The position numbers were made by a program, and so were the translations under genes. A stretch of DNA of 64,000 nucleotides from Streptomyces sp. SID12501 (GTDB taxonomy: Bacteria > Actinomycetota > Actinomycetes > Streptomycetales > Streptomycetaceae): the NCBI RefSeq assembly GCF_010550245.1, contig NZ_JAAGLU010000007.1, forward strand, positions 1 to 64,000. The letters run 5' to 3'. The notes under the pieces were generated by a model. That model made no database searches. It saw only the letters and a program-made list of their open reading frames with translations, and had not been told where the DNA came from. Position 1 is the first letter of the stretch; every line of letters starts with the position of its first letter. Positions 43,481 to 53,822 of this stretch are shown one piece after another.

Positions 43481-44743
43481 TCAGCCACCGCCACGACGGC
43501 TGGTCCGCCACAGCTGGTACAGATGCTTCGCGCCCGGCCGCACGAAGCGGACGAGCATCGTGAGGAACGGCAGCGGGTCGTCACCCGCGAGCCAGGCCAG
43601 TTCCGTCCCGCTCGCCCGGGTCGGCGCGTGCGGCGTCGTATAGCCGCTGCGCCGGTAGGCGAGGAGGGCCGGCAGGTCGATGTTCTCCACGATGTACCGG
43701 TGCCCTGCGCGCTGTTCCCCCTCCGGAACGGTGCGCCCGGTCAGATCGAGATGCATGGCCCGGACGACGTCCACCCCCGACTCGCTCTCGAAGAGCCGGA
43801 ACTGGGCGCCCATCCGTGGGTTGAAGTCGAGGAGCTTGTACTGTCCGTCGCGCCGGTCGAAGCGCAGGTCGAGGTCGATGATTCCGGTGAAGCCGATCTG
43901 TTTGATGAAACGCGCGGCGAGGTCCGCGAGTTCCGGATTGTCGACGACGTACGCATTTGCCGTCATTCCTGCGTGCGGCGGCCAGGAACGGACCTTCACG
44001 CCCGTGAACAACGCGCGCGGGTTCGAGTCCGCGTCGAAGTAGGCGTGCACGATCCAGTCCTCGGCCTCCTCCCGGGGCAGGTACTCCTGAAGGATCACGC
44101 CGGGACGCTCACCCCAGTCGCGCGCCAGGGACAGCAGCGCCTCCCGGCTCCCAATGCGCGTGGTGCCGTTGACGGCGGGCCGCGCTCGCCGCACGAACGC
44201 CTCCCGGTTCTTGGCCACCACCGGGAACCGTGCCGTCCGCGCGAACCGCTCGATGTCGTCGTACGACTGCGGAAAGGAGGCGGCCGGAGTCGGTATCCCG
44301 TGCTCCACGCACAACTCGTGCAGCCCCTGTTTGCTGGCGAGCCGACGCGGCAGTCCCGCTTCCACACGCGGGAAGACAAAGGCGTCGCCGAGTTCCTTCT
44401 GCCGCTCGGCGATCAGTACGGCCGCCTCCTCGTCCGTGGGAACGAGGACAGCGGGGCGCCCGATCCGCTTCCCGACCCGCAGCAACCCCTCGACGAGCCG
44501 CTCCGGTTCCTCGGTCCCGGTGGTCGGCCAGACGAACGCGCGCCGCAGATAGCGCGACGAGGCCGCGGGCGTGTAACGGTCCTCGGTGATCGCGTACATC
44601 GGAACGCCCAGCCGCCCCAGGCTGCGAATCGCCCCGACGCCTCCGTGGTGCAGCGGATAATCACCGAACTTCACGATCAGCGCCGGCACGGCTTGGTCGG
44701 CCGAAAACGGCACACTGCTGTTCCTGGCCACGGGTCCCCCCAC
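43481..44743 (-). CDS. ATP-grasp family ligase
   Basis: A 420-residue protein with an N-terminal pre-ATP-grasp domain (about 20-130), then ATP-grasp motifs: a Lys in PVVAKNREAF, an acidic stretch in VILQEYLPREEAEDW, and the metal-binding LDLDLRFDRRDGQYKLLDFNPRMG (split around turns), where Asp, Glu-equivalent Asp and Asn bind magnesium. Such ligases join a carboxylate to an amine or similar nucleophile. The substrate is unknown. The adjoining FAD oxidoreductase may act before or after it. A second GTG four codons in (VARNSS) could be the true start. Confidence 0.82.
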   Translation of the reverse strand: MGGPVARNSSVPFSADQAVPALIVKFGDYPLHHGGVGAIRSLGRLGVPMYAITEDRYTPAASSRYLRRAFVWPTTGTEEPERLVEGLLRVGKRIGRPAVLVPTDEEAAVLIAERQKELGDAFVFPRVEAGLPRRLASKQGLHELCVEHGIPTPAASFPQSYDDIERFARTARFPVVAKNREAFVRRARPAVNGTTRIGSREALLSLARDWGERPGVILQEYLPREEAEDWIVHAYFDADSNPRALFTGVKVRSWPPHAGMTANAYVVDNPELADLAARFIKQIGFTGIIDLDLRFDRRDGQYKLLDFNPRMGAQFRLFESESGVDVVRAMHLDLTGRTVPEGEQRAGHRYIVENIDLPALLAYRRSGYTTPHAPTRASGTELAWLAGDDPLPFLTMLVRFVRPGAKHLYQLWRTSRRGGG

Positions 44744-44935
44744 GTGTCCCCCCTACGGACCGGCCCCACCCCGTCCATGTCCCCCAAAGGACGCTAAGCC
44801 GGAATCACAGACTCCGGACAAGGCTTATCCGGACATTACGAACTCTTTAGACACTGGGAACACTGCCCTGAGCCCACAACTCACCCGTAACCTGTGGCGC
44901 GACCACATGGCCACACGAGAGCGAGGCAGCACCCC

Positions 44936-46150
44936 ATGCCCCCCTTCGATGTCCCCGAGGGCGACCCCTTCGGCCCGCACAACCTCCCCTACGGTGTGTT
45001 CTCCCCGGCCGGCTCCACGGAGCGCCGGGTCGGCGTCCGTCTCGGCGACCACGTCCTGGACGCGGGCGCCGCAGCCGCCGCACTCGGCTCGCCCTACGTC
45101 TCGGTACTGGCCCGCCCGACCCTCAACCCCCTTCTCGCCGCAGGCCGCACGACCTGGTCCGACATCCGCCGCGCCCTCACGGCCTGGGTAACCGTCCCGT
45201 CCCACCAGGACACCGTCGCCCCGCTCCTGCACCCTCTCTCCTCGGTGACGCTGCACCTTCCCTTCGAGGTCGCGGACTACGTCGACTTCTACGCCTCCGA
45301 GAACCACGCCCGGAACGTCGGACAGATCTTCCGCCCCGACGCCGCGGACTCGCTGACCCCCAACTGGAAGCACCTGCCGATCGGTTACCACGGCCGCTCG
45401 GGCACGGTCGTGGTCTCCGGCACGGAGGTCGTACGTCCGTCAGGCCAGCGCAAGGCCCCCACCGACCCGGCCCCGCTCTTCGGCCCGTCGGTCCGCCTGG
45501 ACATCGAGGCGGAGGTCGGCTTCGTGGTGGGCACACCGTCGTCCATGGGCAGCCCCGTGGCCCTGTCCGCGTTCCGGGACCACGTCTTCGGCCTCTGCCT
45601 CCTGAACGACTGGTCCGCCCGCGACATCCAGGCCTGGGAGTACGTCCCGCTCGGCCCGTTCCTCGGCAAGTCCTTCGCCACGTCCGTCTCGGCGTGGATC
45701 ACACCGCTGGACGCCCTGGAGGATGCCCGCATCGCCCCGCCCGCCCGCACCCACCCGCTGCTTCCCTACCTCGACGACGCCGAGGAGGAGTCCGGCGGCT
45801 ACGACCTCCGTATCTCCGTCGCCGTGAACGGCCACACCATCTCCGAGCCCCCCTTCTCCACCATGTACTGGACGGCCGCGCAACAACTCGCCCACATGAC
45901 CGTCAACGGTGCGTCCCTGCGCACCGGCGACCTCTACGGCTCAGGGACGGTCAGCGGCCCCACCGAACGAGAACGCGGCTCCCTCCTCGAACTCACCTGG
46001 AACGGCACCGCCCCCCTCGACCTCCCCACCGGCAAGCGCACCTTCCTGGAGGACGACGACGAGGTCACCCTGACCGCCTGGGCCCCGGGTCCGAACGGCA
46101 CCCGTGTAGGCCTGGGCGAGGTGACGGGCCGAATCGCTCCGGCAAGCTGA
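44936..46150 (+). CDS. fahA: Fumarylacetoacetase
   Basis: A 404-residue enzyme of tyrosine breakdown that splits fumarylacetoacetate into fumarate and acetoacetate. The N-terminal FAA domain covers about 1-110. The catalytic part has DFYASENHARNVG with metal-binding Asp and catalytic His, the Glu pair in DIEAEVGFVVG, and LLNDWSARDIQAWEYVPLGP with Asp and following Lys. The length fits the family. The ATG at 44936 starts the homology; an earlier in-frame ATG at 44894 is not family-like. It converges on recQ with a 131-base gap. Confidence 0.95.
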   Translation: MPPFDVPEGDPFGPHNLPYGVFSPAGSTERRVGVRLGDHVLDAGAAAAALGSPYVSVLARPTLNPLLAAGRTTWSDIRRALTAWVTVPSHQDTVAPLLHPLSSVTLHLPFEVADYVDFYASENHARNVGQIFRPDAADSLTPNWKHLPIGYHGRSGTVVVSGTEVVRPSGQRKAPTDPAPLFGPSVRLDIEAEVGFVVGTPSSMGSPVALSAFRDHVFGLCLLNDWSARDIQAWEYVPLGPFLGKSFATSVSAWITPLDALEDARIAPPARTHPLLPYLDDAEEESGGYDLRISVAVNGHTISEPPFSTMYWTAAQQLAHMTVNGASLRTGDLYGSGTVSGPTERERGSLLELTWNGTAPLDLPTGKRTFLEDDDEVTLTAWAPGPNGTRVGLGEVTGRIAPAS

Positions 46151-46281
46151 GCGAAGCGCCGGGGAGCAGCAGGGAGCAGCCGGCGGGGCGGGCGATCCGG
46201 CGCCGGGAGAGAGAAACGGACACGCCTCCAGCCCCGCCCCGGGCGCTCCCGATATCCGGCCCCCTCCACCCCCTCCACCCG

Positions 46282-48348
46282 CTACATCCAGTCCTCCGGC
46301 TCGGGCTCCATCTCCATCTCGGGCCAGTCGTCCGGCCCCGTCCGGTCCGGTCCCGGCCCGGATTTCGCGCCCTCGCCGGCGCTGCCCGTGGAGCCGGTAA
46401 CGAGCCCCGCTCCGGACACCGGCGCCCCGCCCAGCGCCGCGAGCGCCTTCAGCACTCCCTCCCCGTACGTGGCGAGCTTCTTCTCGCCCACCCCGCTGAT
46501 TCCGCCCAGCTCGGCGACCGACTCGGGCCAGACGCCGACGATCTCCCTGAGCGTGGCGTCGTGGAAGATGACATACGCCGGGACTCCCTGCTCACGGGCC
46601 TGTTCACCACGCCAGGTCCGCAGTGCCTCGAACGCCGGCTGCAGCTCCGTGGGCAACTCGGCCGCCGCTGCCGCTGCCTTCGCCTTCCCCTCGCCCCGGC
46701 CGCCGCCACCGGCCGACTTCGCGGTCGCCGCCTTCTTCGGTTCCTTCCGCATCGGCACGTCGCGCTCGCGCCGCAGCACCGACCCGCTCTCCTCGGTCAG
46801 CACCAGCGTCCCGTACTCCCCCTCGACCGCGAGGAGCCCCTGCGCCAGCATCTGCCGTACGACCCCGCGCCATTCGCCTTCGGCCAGTTCCTCGCCGATG
46901 CCGAACACGGAGAGCTGGTCGTGGTCGAACTGGATCACCTTGGCGGTCCGCCGGCCCAGCAGAATGTCCACGATCTGCACCGCGCCGAACTTCTGCCGCC
47001 GCTCGCGCTCCAGCCGCCACACCGTCGACAGCACCTTCTGCGCCGCGACCGTGCCGTCCCATGTCTCCGGCGGCACCAGGCATGTGTCGCAGTTGCCGCA
47101 ACCGCCCGGCTCCGGGTCCTGTCCGAAGTAGGCGAGCAGCTGACTGCGTCGGCACTGCACCGTCTCGCACAGTGCCAGCATCGCGTCCAGGTGCGCGGCG
47201 GACCGCCGCCGGTGCGCCTCGTCGCCGTCCCCGCCCTGGATCAGTTTCCGTTGCTGTATGACGTCGTTCAGTCCGTACGCCATCCAGGCCGTGGACGGCA
47301 GTCCGTCGCGCCCCGCGCGGCCCGTCTCCTGGTAGTAGCCCTCGACGGACTTGGGCAGGTCGTAGTGGGCGACGAACCGGACGTCGGGTTTGTCGATGCC
47401 CATCCCGAAGGCGATGGTCGCCACGACGACGAGGCCGTCCTCCCGCAGGAAGCGCGACTGGTGCGCCGCACGCGTGCCCGCGTCCAGTCCCGCGTGGTAC
47501 GGCACCGCCCGCACACCGTTGGCGGACAGGAACTCCGCCGTGCGCTCCACCGAGTTGCGCGAGAGGCAGTAGACGATGCCGGCGTCGCCCGCGTGCTCCT
47601 CTTTCAGGAAGGACAGCAGCTGCTTCTTGGGGTCGGCCTTGGGGACGATCCGGTACTGGATGTTGGGCCGGTCGAAGCTCGCCACGAAGTGGCGGGCGTC
47701 CGGCATGCCCAGCCGCTGGGTGATCTCCTTGTGCGTCGCGTGCGTGGCCGTCGCCGTGAGAGCGATCCGCGGGACGTCCGGCCAGCGCTCGCCCAGCAGC
47801 GACAGCGCCAGGTAGTCGGGCCGGAAGTCGTGCCCCCACTGCGAGACACAGTGCGCCTCGTCGATGGCGAAAACAGCGATCTTCCCGCGGGAGAGCAGGT
47901 CCAGGGACGACTCCAGACGCAGCCGCTCCGGAGCCAGGTACAGGAGGTCCAGCTCACCGGCCAGGAACTCGGCCTCCACGACCCGCCGCTCGTCGAAGTC
48001 CTGCGTGGAGTTCATGAACCCGGCCCGCACACCGAGCGCCCGCAGTGCGTCCACCTGGTCCTGCATCAGCGCGATGAGCGGCGAGACGACGATCCCCGTA
48101 CCCGGTCTGACCAGGGACGGAATCTGGTAGCAGAGCGACTTGCCGCCACCGGTCGGCATCAGGACGACGGCGTCGCCGCCCGCCACCACATGCTCGATGA
48201 CGGCTGCCTGCTCGCCGCGGAAGGAGTCGTACCCGAAGACCCGGTGCAGCGTGGCCAGCGCCTCGCTGCCCTCCGCCCCGACCGCTCCCGGACCCTCGCC
48301 GGCTTCCGTCATCACACCCGACCCGCCCATCACGCTCATCGCGCTCAT
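46282..48348 (-). CDS. recQ: ATP-dependent DNA helicase RecQ
   Basis: A 688-residue 3'-5' helicase of recombination and repair. The SF2 motifs are present: Walker [12 protein letters not shown], the Walker B box [16 protein letters not shown] with the RecQ aromatic loop, [12 protein letters not shown] and [13 protein letters not shown]. The zinc region is [16 protein letters not shown] with CGNCDTC. A winged helix and a C-terminal HRDC domain follow, the latter within about the last 110 residues. A basic, Ala/Gly-rich linker ([18 protein letters not shown]) separates the two. The ATG at 48348 with GGGGGAC upstream is preferred; an open frame runs 19 codons further. Confidence 0.94.
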   Translation of the reverse strand: MSAMSVMGGSGVMTEAGEGPGAVGAEGSEALATLHRVFGYDSFRGEQAAVIEHVVAGGDAVVLMPTGGGKSLCYQIPSLVRPGTGIVVSPLIALMQDQVDALRALGVRAGFMNSTQDFDERRVVEAEFLAGELDLLYLAPERLRLESSLDLLSRGKIAVFAIDEAHCVSQWGHDFRPDYLALSLLGERWPDVPRIALTATATHATHKEITQRLGMPDARHFVASFDRPNIQYRIVPKADPKKQLLSFLKEEHAGDAGIVYCLSRNSVERTAEFLSANGVRAVPYHAGLDAGTRAAHQSRFLREDGLVVVATIAFGMGIDKPDVRFVAHYDLPKSVEGYYQETGRAGRDGLPSTAWMAYGLNDVIQQRKLIQGGDGDEAHRRRSAAHLDAMLALCETVQCRRSQLLAYFGQDPEPGGCGNCDTCLVPPETWDGTVAAQKVLSTVWRLERERRQKFGAVQIVDILLGRRTAKVIQFDHDQLSVFGIGEELAEGEWRGVVRQMLAQGLLAVEGEYGTLVLTEESGSVLRRERDVPMRKEPKKAATAKSAGGGGRGEGKAKAAAAAAELPTELQPAFEALRTWRGEQAREQGVPAYVIFHDATLREIVGVWPESVAELGGISGVGEKKLATYGEGVLKALAALGGAPVSGAGLVTGSTGSAGEGAKSGPGPDRTGPDDWPEMEMEPEPEDWM

Positions 48349-48641
48349 CGTCGTGTCCCCCGTACGTCGCGCCTCGACCACTGCGTCCACCATAGGGGCC
48401 CGCACCGACAGCCCCGGAGTTATCCACAGGCAGCCCTGTCACACCTCCGGCCCGTGGCACCGGACCTCTCGCCCGGGCCGGTGTGTTCAGCCCGATGGGC
48501 CCCTCCGCGTGGCGCCCCCGAAGGCCCCGGGACATGCTGCTCGGGCGGGACCGGGGGAGGCCCGCCCAACGGACCGGCGCCCCGCGTGCGCCTCTCGGAC
48601 CGGCGCCCTCCCGCGCCCTCTCCCGCTCAAGGAGTGCCCAC

Positions 48642-49283
48642 ATGCCCCGCCGCCAGCTCAAGGTCGCCGTCGCCCTCGCCACGGCCGCCGCATCCCTCTC
48701 CCTGGCCGTCGCCCCCGCGCACTCCGCGCCGGTCGACCCCGCTGACCCCACGGTCTGGACCGAGCTGGCAAAGACGCTCGAAGGCACCGCGAAGTACCAG
48801 TACGCCCCGTCCGCCGTGACGGACGGCTACAAGCCCGCCTTCTGCGCAACCCACCCGACGCTCGGCGGGATGGGATTCCACTACATCAACGAGAAGCTCT
48901 ACGGTTCACTCGATCCAGCGAAGCCGGCCGCTCTGCTGTACGAGGACAGGGCCAACGAGGACTGGATGGACGAGGCGTCCGATGCGAGCTGGGTCGACGA
49001 CCTCGACGCGCCGGACATGAGCGTTCCGGCTGTCGGCGCCCCGAGCTCCGGCGCCGACTCGCGCAGGCTCGTCGCCGCGGAGTGGATCGTGGTGGACAAG
49101 GACCAGAATCTGGCGACCGACGACGACCGTCCCAGCTTGTTCGGCCTCCCCTTCGACGGTCCGATGCTCGGCCACGAGCCCGGCATGCCGATCCACTACG
49201 ACCTGCACGTCTGGCTCTGGAAGAAGAACCCCAGCGGCATGTTCGCCCGTTGGAACCCCACGGTGACGTGCCCGACGCCGTGA
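48642..49283 (+). CDS. Secreted protein of unknown function
   Basis: A 213-residue exported protein. The signal peptide is clear (about residues 1-28, AHSA-PVDP cleavage). The mature part is about 185 residues, contains two cysteines (FCATHP and VTCPTP) that may form a disulfide, and has repeated acidic stretches. A segment with GHEPGMPIHYDLHVWLW lies near the end. Similar proteins of unknown role are common in Streptomyces. The ATG at 48642 follows AAGGAG and is preferred over the long upstream open frame, which has no ribosome site. Confidence 0.8.
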   Translation: MPRRQLKVAVALATAAASLSLAVAPAHSAPVDPADPTVWTELAKTLEGTAKYQYAPSAVTDGYKPAFCATHPTLGGMGFHYINEKLYGSLDPAKPAALLYEDRANEDWMDEASDASWVDDLDAPDMSVPAVGAPSSGADSRRLVAAEWIVVDKDQNLATDDDRPSLFGLPFDGPMLGHEPGMPIHYDLHVWLWKKNPSGMFARWNPTVTCPTP

Positions 49284-49575
49284 ACACACACCGGGCCCCG
49301 GCGCGATGCGTGAAACCGGTGCCGCATCAGACAACGTTCGCCCTGTGGAACCGCTGGAAATTTCGTCGGAATAATCTCCCCGACGCCGCCGAGGATGGTC
49401 CCTTGATGGCCCCTGATGGGTGCTTGGGCGGACGCGGGGCCGGGGGCTGGATCGGGTTCCTTCCTTGCCTTCTCCGTGGGCTGCAGCAGCGCACTCCAGC
49501 CATCGCGATATGCAGCCTGAACTGGCCTTTCATGCCCGACGTTCCTACCATCGGTCGCAGTCGAAAGGGGGGCGG

Positions 49576-50361
49576 ATGCACCGGACCGTACGCACTGTCG
49601 AGGACGTTCTCGCGCTCTTGGACGGGCTCTTCGTATCTGAATCCGAGACCGGCCGCTTGGCGACGGGCGACGGCAAGGGCTTCTGGGACCGCTTCTATGC
49701 CGACCGGTCAAGGCCGGTCCCGTTCTTCGTGTCCAAGCCGGACGAGAACCTGGCCGCCTACCTGGACCAGGGCCTGATTGCTCCCGGTCGGGCCCTGGAC
49801 CTGGGGTGCGGGCCGGGCCGCAATGCTCTGTACCTCGCATCGCGCGGCTTCGAGGTGAACGCCGTCGACCTCTCTCCCGTTGCTGTCGCCTGGGGCGAGG
49901 ACCAGGCTCACGAGGCCGGAGCCGACATCCGCTTCCTGTGCGGTGACGCTTTCGCCCTCCCCGTCACCGAGTTGAACGGCCCGTACGAGCTGGTCGTCGA
50001 CTCAGGGTGCTTCCATCACCTGTCGCCGCACCGCCGCGTCAGCTACCTGGCCCTCCTCGACCGCGTCCTCGCACCTGGCGGCCATCTCGCACTCACCTGC
50101 TTCGCCGCCGGCGAGGCAGGAACGGGGTCGGAAGTCGCCGACGCGGACCTCTACCGTGAACGCGATTTGCAGGGCGGCCTCGCCTACACACCCGAATCGC
50201 TGCGCTGGATCTTCTCTGACCTGGAGGAGGTCGAACTGCGTCGCATGCGTGAGGAACCACCTGAGTCAGCACTGTTCGGCGTGACGTTCCTGTGGACGGC
50301 CTTGTTCCGTCGGGGTGCGGCCGTGTCAGGCGACATTCGCCCAGTTCACGACCGCACGTAG
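49576..50361 (+). CDS. Class I SAM-dependent methyltransferase
   Basis: A 261-residue methyltransferase. The SAM loop is LDLGCGPGRNALYLASRGFEV (split after 20 residues), with motif II acid in AVDLSPVAV and a later VLAPGGHLALTCF strand. The arrangement, with an N-terminal helical part containing WDRFYADRSRPVPFF, resembles the TehB/thiopurine methyltransferase group. The substrate is a small molecule or unknown acceptor. It lies between the secreted protein and the end of the nuo operon, with no functional link visible. Confidence 0.85.
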   Translation: MHRTVRTVEDVLALLDGLFVSESETGRLATGDGKGFWDRFYADRSRPVPFFVSKPDENLAAYLDQGLIAPGRALDLGCGPGRNALYLASRGFEVNAVDLSPVAVAWGEDQAHEAGADIRFLCGDAFALPVTELNGPYELVVDSGCFHHLSPHRRVSYLALLDRVLAPGGHLALTCFAAGEAGTGSEVADADLYRERDLQGGLAYTPESLRWIFSDLEEVELRRMREEPPESALFGVTFLWTALFRRGAAVSGDIRPVHDRT

Positions 50362-50504
50362 GCCCTCGTCCTGGGCATGCTTGTTCCGCCAGACATCCGA
50401 TGTGGTTGATCTGCCAAACGGCCTCAGCGACGTCGGGTGTCGTGGGGGTGGGGGTGGAGCTGAGGCTGGAGGCTGAGTGGGCCACCAGGACAGCATGACG
50501 ACGC

Positions 50505-50534
50505 GCGCCGCCCGGACCTGTACCCGGACGGCGC
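50505..50534 (-). terminator. Terminator hairpin of the complete nuo operon
   Basis: Arms GCGCCGCCCGG (50505-50515) and CCGGACGGCGC (50524-50534) pair over 11 bases with one G-T pair. It lies 42 bases past the nuoN stop on the minus strand. Confidence 0.7.
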
Positions 50535-50575
50535 GTCACAACGGGGCGAATGTTGTCTGATACGGCACCAGCTGC

Positions 50576-52225
50576 TCAGCGCACGAAGACGCCCGCCTGG
50601 TTCGCCAGGTCGAGGAAGTACTGCGGCGCCACACCCAGCACCACGGTGACCGCCACCCCCACCCCGATCGCCGTCATGGTCAGCGGCGACGGCACGGCGA
50701 CGGTGGGGCCGTCCGGCCGGGGCTCGCTGAAGAACATCAGCACGATCACCCGGATGTAGAAGAACGCGGCGATCGCCGACGAGATCACACCGACCACCAC
50801 CAGCGATCCCGCGCCGCCCTCGGCAGCCGCCTTGAACACGGCGAACTTCCCGGCGAAGCCGGAGGTCAGCGGAATGCCGGCGAAGGCCAGCAGGAACACC
50901 GCGAACACGGCGGCCACCAGCGGCGACCGGCGTCCCAGCCCTGCCCACTTGGACAGGTGGGTCGCCTCGCCCCCGGCATCCCGCACCAGGGTGACGACGG
51001 CGAACGCCCCGATCGTCACGAACGAGTACGCGGCCAGGTAGAACAGGACGGAGGAGACCCCGTCCGGTGTCATCGCGATGACACCCGCGAGGATGAACCC
51101 GGCGTGCGCGATGGACGAGTAGGCCAGCAGTCGCTTGATGTCGGTCTGGGTGATCGCGACGATCGCGCCGCCCAGCATGGTGACGACCGCGACACCCATC
51201 ATGACCGGCCGCCAGTCCCAGCGCAGGCCCGGCAGCACGACGTACAGCAGCCGCAGCAGCGCGCCGAACGCCGCGACCTTCGTCGCCGCCGCCATGAAGC
51301 CCGTCACCGGGGTGGGCGCGCCCTGGTACACGTCCGGCGTCCACATGTGGAACGGCACGGCGCCCACCTTGAAGAGCAGACCCATGACGATCATCGCGGC
51401 GCCGATGAGCAGCAGCGCGTCGTTGCCCATGGTGTCGGCGAGTGCCGGGTCGACGCTCTTGACGGTGCCGTCGACGACCTGGGCGATCGTCCCGTACGAC
51501 ACCGAGCCCGCATAGCCGTACAGGAGGGCGATGCCGAACAGGGTGAACGCGGAGGCGAAGGCGCCGAGCAGGAAGTACTTGACCGCGGCCTCCTGCGACA
51601 TGAGCCGCTTGCGGCGGGCCAGGGCGCACAGCAGGTACAGCGGGAGCGAGAAGACTTCCAGGGCCACGAACAGGGTCAGCAGGTCGTTGGCCGAGGGGAA
51701 GACCAGCATGCCGCCGATCGCGAACAGCAGCAGCGGGAACACCTCGGTGGTGGTGAACCCGGCTTTCACCGCGGCCTGTTCGCTGTCGCTGCCCGGCACG
51801 GACGCGCCCTGCGCCGCGAACGAGTCGACGCGGTTGCCGTGGGCCTCGGGGTCGAGGCGCCGTTCGGCGAAGGTGAACAGTCCGACGAGTCCCGCGAGCA
51901 GGATCGTGCCCTGCAGGAACAGTGCGGGCCCGTCGACGGCGATCGCGCCCATGGCCGCGATGCCGGCCTTGGTGGTGCCGTACCCGCTCGTCGCGAGCCC
52001 CACGACCGCGGCGAACGCGGCGACGAGAGCGACGACGGACACGAACAGCTGTACGTAGTAGCGGGATTTGCGAGGCACGAACGCCTCGACGAGGATCCCG
52101 ATGATCGCCGCACCGATGACGATCAGGGTGGGCGACAACTGCCCGTATTCGATCTTCGGCGCGTCGATCTTGGAAATCGGATCGGCCGCCGTTGTCCACA
52201 GGCTGTGGACGGCTGCTGCGCTCAC
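50576..52225 (-). CDS. nuoN: NADH:quinone oxidoreductase subunit N
   Basis: A 549-residue antiporter-like proton pump with about 14 helices. Channel residues are seen in VALEVFSLPLYLLCALARR (Glu), in the SQEAAVKYFLLGAF helix (Lys) and in FKVGAVPFHMWTPDVY (Lys). It is the last gene of the complete nuo operon and overlaps nuoM by four bases. A terminator hairpin follows. Confidence 0.95.
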   Translation of the reverse strand: MSAAAVHSLWTTAADPISKIDAPKIEYGQLSPTLIVIGAAIIGILVEAFVPRKSRYYVQLFVSVVALVAAFAAVVGLATSGYGTTKAGIAAMGAIAVDGPALFLQGTILLAGLVGLFTFAERRLDPEAHGNRVDSFAAQGASVPGSDSEQAAVKAGFTTTEVFPLLLFAIGGMLVFPSANDLLTLFVALEVFSLPLYLLCALARRKRLMSQEAAVKYFLLGAFASAFTLFGIALLYGYAGSVSYGTIAQVVDGTVKSVDPALADTMGNDALLLIGAAMIVMGLLFKVGAVPFHMWTPDVYQGAPTPVTGFMAAATKVAAFGALLRLLYVVLPGLRWDWRPVMMGVAVVTMLGGAIVAITQTDIKRLLAYSSIAHAGFILAGVIAMTPDGVSSVLFYLAAYSFVTIGAFAVVTLVRDAGGEATHLSKWAGLGRRSPLVAAVFAVFLLAFAGIPLTSGFAGKFAVFKAAAEGGAGSLVVVGVISSAIAAFFYIRVIVLMFFSEPRPDGPTVAVPSPLTMTAIGVGVAVTVVLGVAPQYFLDLANQAGVFVR

Positions 52226-53817
52226 TTGGCCGCCTCCACCTCGGGCTGGGGGTCCTTCTTCTGGACGTCGGACATGGTCTGCTTGACCGCCGGGTTGACG
52301 ATGTCCGTCAAGGGCTTCGGATAGACACCCAGGAAGATCAGCAGCACGATCAGTGGCGTCACGACCACGAGTTCACGCAGCCTGAGATCCGGCATCTCGG
52401 CGACCTCCGCCTTCACCGGGCCCGTCATCGTCCTCTGATAGAGGACGAGGGTGTAGAGCGCGGCGAGGACGATGCCGAAGGTGGCGATGATGCCGACCAC
52501 CGGATAGCGCGCGAACGTGCCCACCAGGACCAGGAACTCGCTCACGAAGGGCGCGAGGCCCGGGAGCGACAGGGTCGCGAGCCCACCGATCAGGAACGTG
52601 CCGGCGAGCACCGGGGCGACCTTCTGGACGCCTCCGTAGTCCGCGATGAGCCGCGAGCCGCGCCGCGAGATCAGGAAGCCGGCCACCAGCATCAACGCGG
52701 CCGTCGAGATCCCGTGGTTGACCATGTACAGCGTCGCGCCCGACTGGCCCTGGCTGGTCATCGCGAAGATGCCCAGGACGATGAACCCGAAGTGCGAGAT
52801 CGACGCATACGCGACCAGCCGCTTGATGTCCCGCTGCCCGACCGCGAGCAGCGCCCCGTAGATGATGCTGATCAGCGCCAGTACGAGGATGACGGGCGTC
52901 GCCCACTTCGACGCCTCCGGGAACAGCTGGAGGCAGAAGCGGAGCATCGCGAAGGTGCCCACCTTGTCGACGACCGCCGTGATCAGCACGGCGACCGGCG
53001 TGGTGGCCTCCCCCATGGCGTTGGGCAGCCAGGTGTGCAGCGGCCACAGCGGCGCCTTCACCGCGAAGGCGAAGAAGAAGCCCAGGAACAGCCAGCGTTC
53101 GGTGTTCGTCGCCATGTGCAGCGAGCCGTTGGCCCGCGCGGCGGCGATCTCCGTGAGCGAGAAGTTCCCGGCCACCACATAGAGGCCGATCACGGCCGCC
53201 AGCATGATCAGGCCGCCGACGAGGTTGTAGAGGAGGAACTTCACGGCCGCGTACGAGCGTTGCGTGGACGCCGTTTCCTCGCCGTGCTCGTGGGCACGGT
53301 CCCCGAAGCCGCCGATGAGGAAGTACATCGGGATGAGCATGGCTTCGAAGAAGATGTAGAAGAGGAAGACGTCGGTGGCCTCGAAGGAGATGATCACCAT
53401 CGCCTCGACGGCCAGGATCAGCGCGAAGAAGCCCTGGGTGGGCCGCCAGCGCCCCGCAGCGAAGCTGCTAAGAGATGCGTCCCCGGTCTCCAGGGGGTCG
53501 GCGTCGTGCCAGCCGGCCAGGATCACGAACGGGATCAGCAGCGCGGTCAGCGCGATGAGCGCCACGGCGATGCCGTCCACGCCCAGCTCGTACCGCACCC
53601 CGAAGTCCTTGATCCAGGCGCGGGATTCGGTGAGCTGATAGCGGTCGCCGCCCGGGTCGAAGCGCACCAGGACGACCGCCGCGAGCACCAGCGTGGCGAG
53701 CGAGACGAGCAGCGCCAGCCACTTGGCGGCGGTGCGCCGCGCGGCCGGTACGGCCGCCGTGGCGATCGCCCCGAGGGCCGGGAGCGCCGCCGTCGCTGTC
53801 AGGAGGGGAAAGGACAT
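52222..53817 (-). CDS. nuoM: NADH:quinone oxidoreductase subunit M
   Basis: A 531-residue antiporter-like proton pump. The channel Glu lies in FYIFFEAMLIPMYFLIGGFG and the Lys in VVDKVGTFAMLRF; the Lys-His pair KAPLWPLHTWLPNAMGEA is present. A small insert in the lumenal loop after about residue 125 separates helices. The ATG is five bases after the nuoL stop. Confidence 0.95.
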   Translation of the reverse strand: MSFPLLTATAALPALGAIATAAVPAARRTAAKWLALLVSLATLVLAAVVLVRFDPGGDRYQLTESRAWIKDFGVRYELGVDGIAVALIALTALLIPFVILAGWHDADPLETGDASLSSFAAGRWRPTQGFFALILAVEAMVIISFEATDVFLFYIFFEAMLIPMYFLIGGFGDRAHEHGEETASTQRSYAAVKFLLYNLVGGLIMLAAVIGLYVVAGNFSLTEIAAARANGSLHMATNTERWLFLGFFFAFAVKAPLWPLHTWLPNAMGEATTPVAVLITAVVDKVGTFAMLRFCLQLFPEASKWATPVILVLALISIIYGALLAVGQRDIKRLVAYASISHFGFIVLGIFAMTSQGQSGATLYMVNHGISTAALMLVAGFLISRRGSRLIADYGGVQKVAPVLAGTFLIGGLATLSLPGLAPFVSEFLVLVGTFARYPVVGIIATFGIVLAALYTLVLYQRTMTGPVKAEVAEMPDLRLRELVVVTPLIVLLIFLGVYPKPLTDIVNPAVKQTMSDVQKKDPQPEVEAAK

Positions 53818-53822
53818 CGGTA

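Noticed and set aside
45694..48819. 1041-codon plus-strand open frame through fahA, recQ and the next gene
   Set aside because: It overlaps three recognised genes in a different frame or strand and translates to Arg/Pro/His-rich nonsense.
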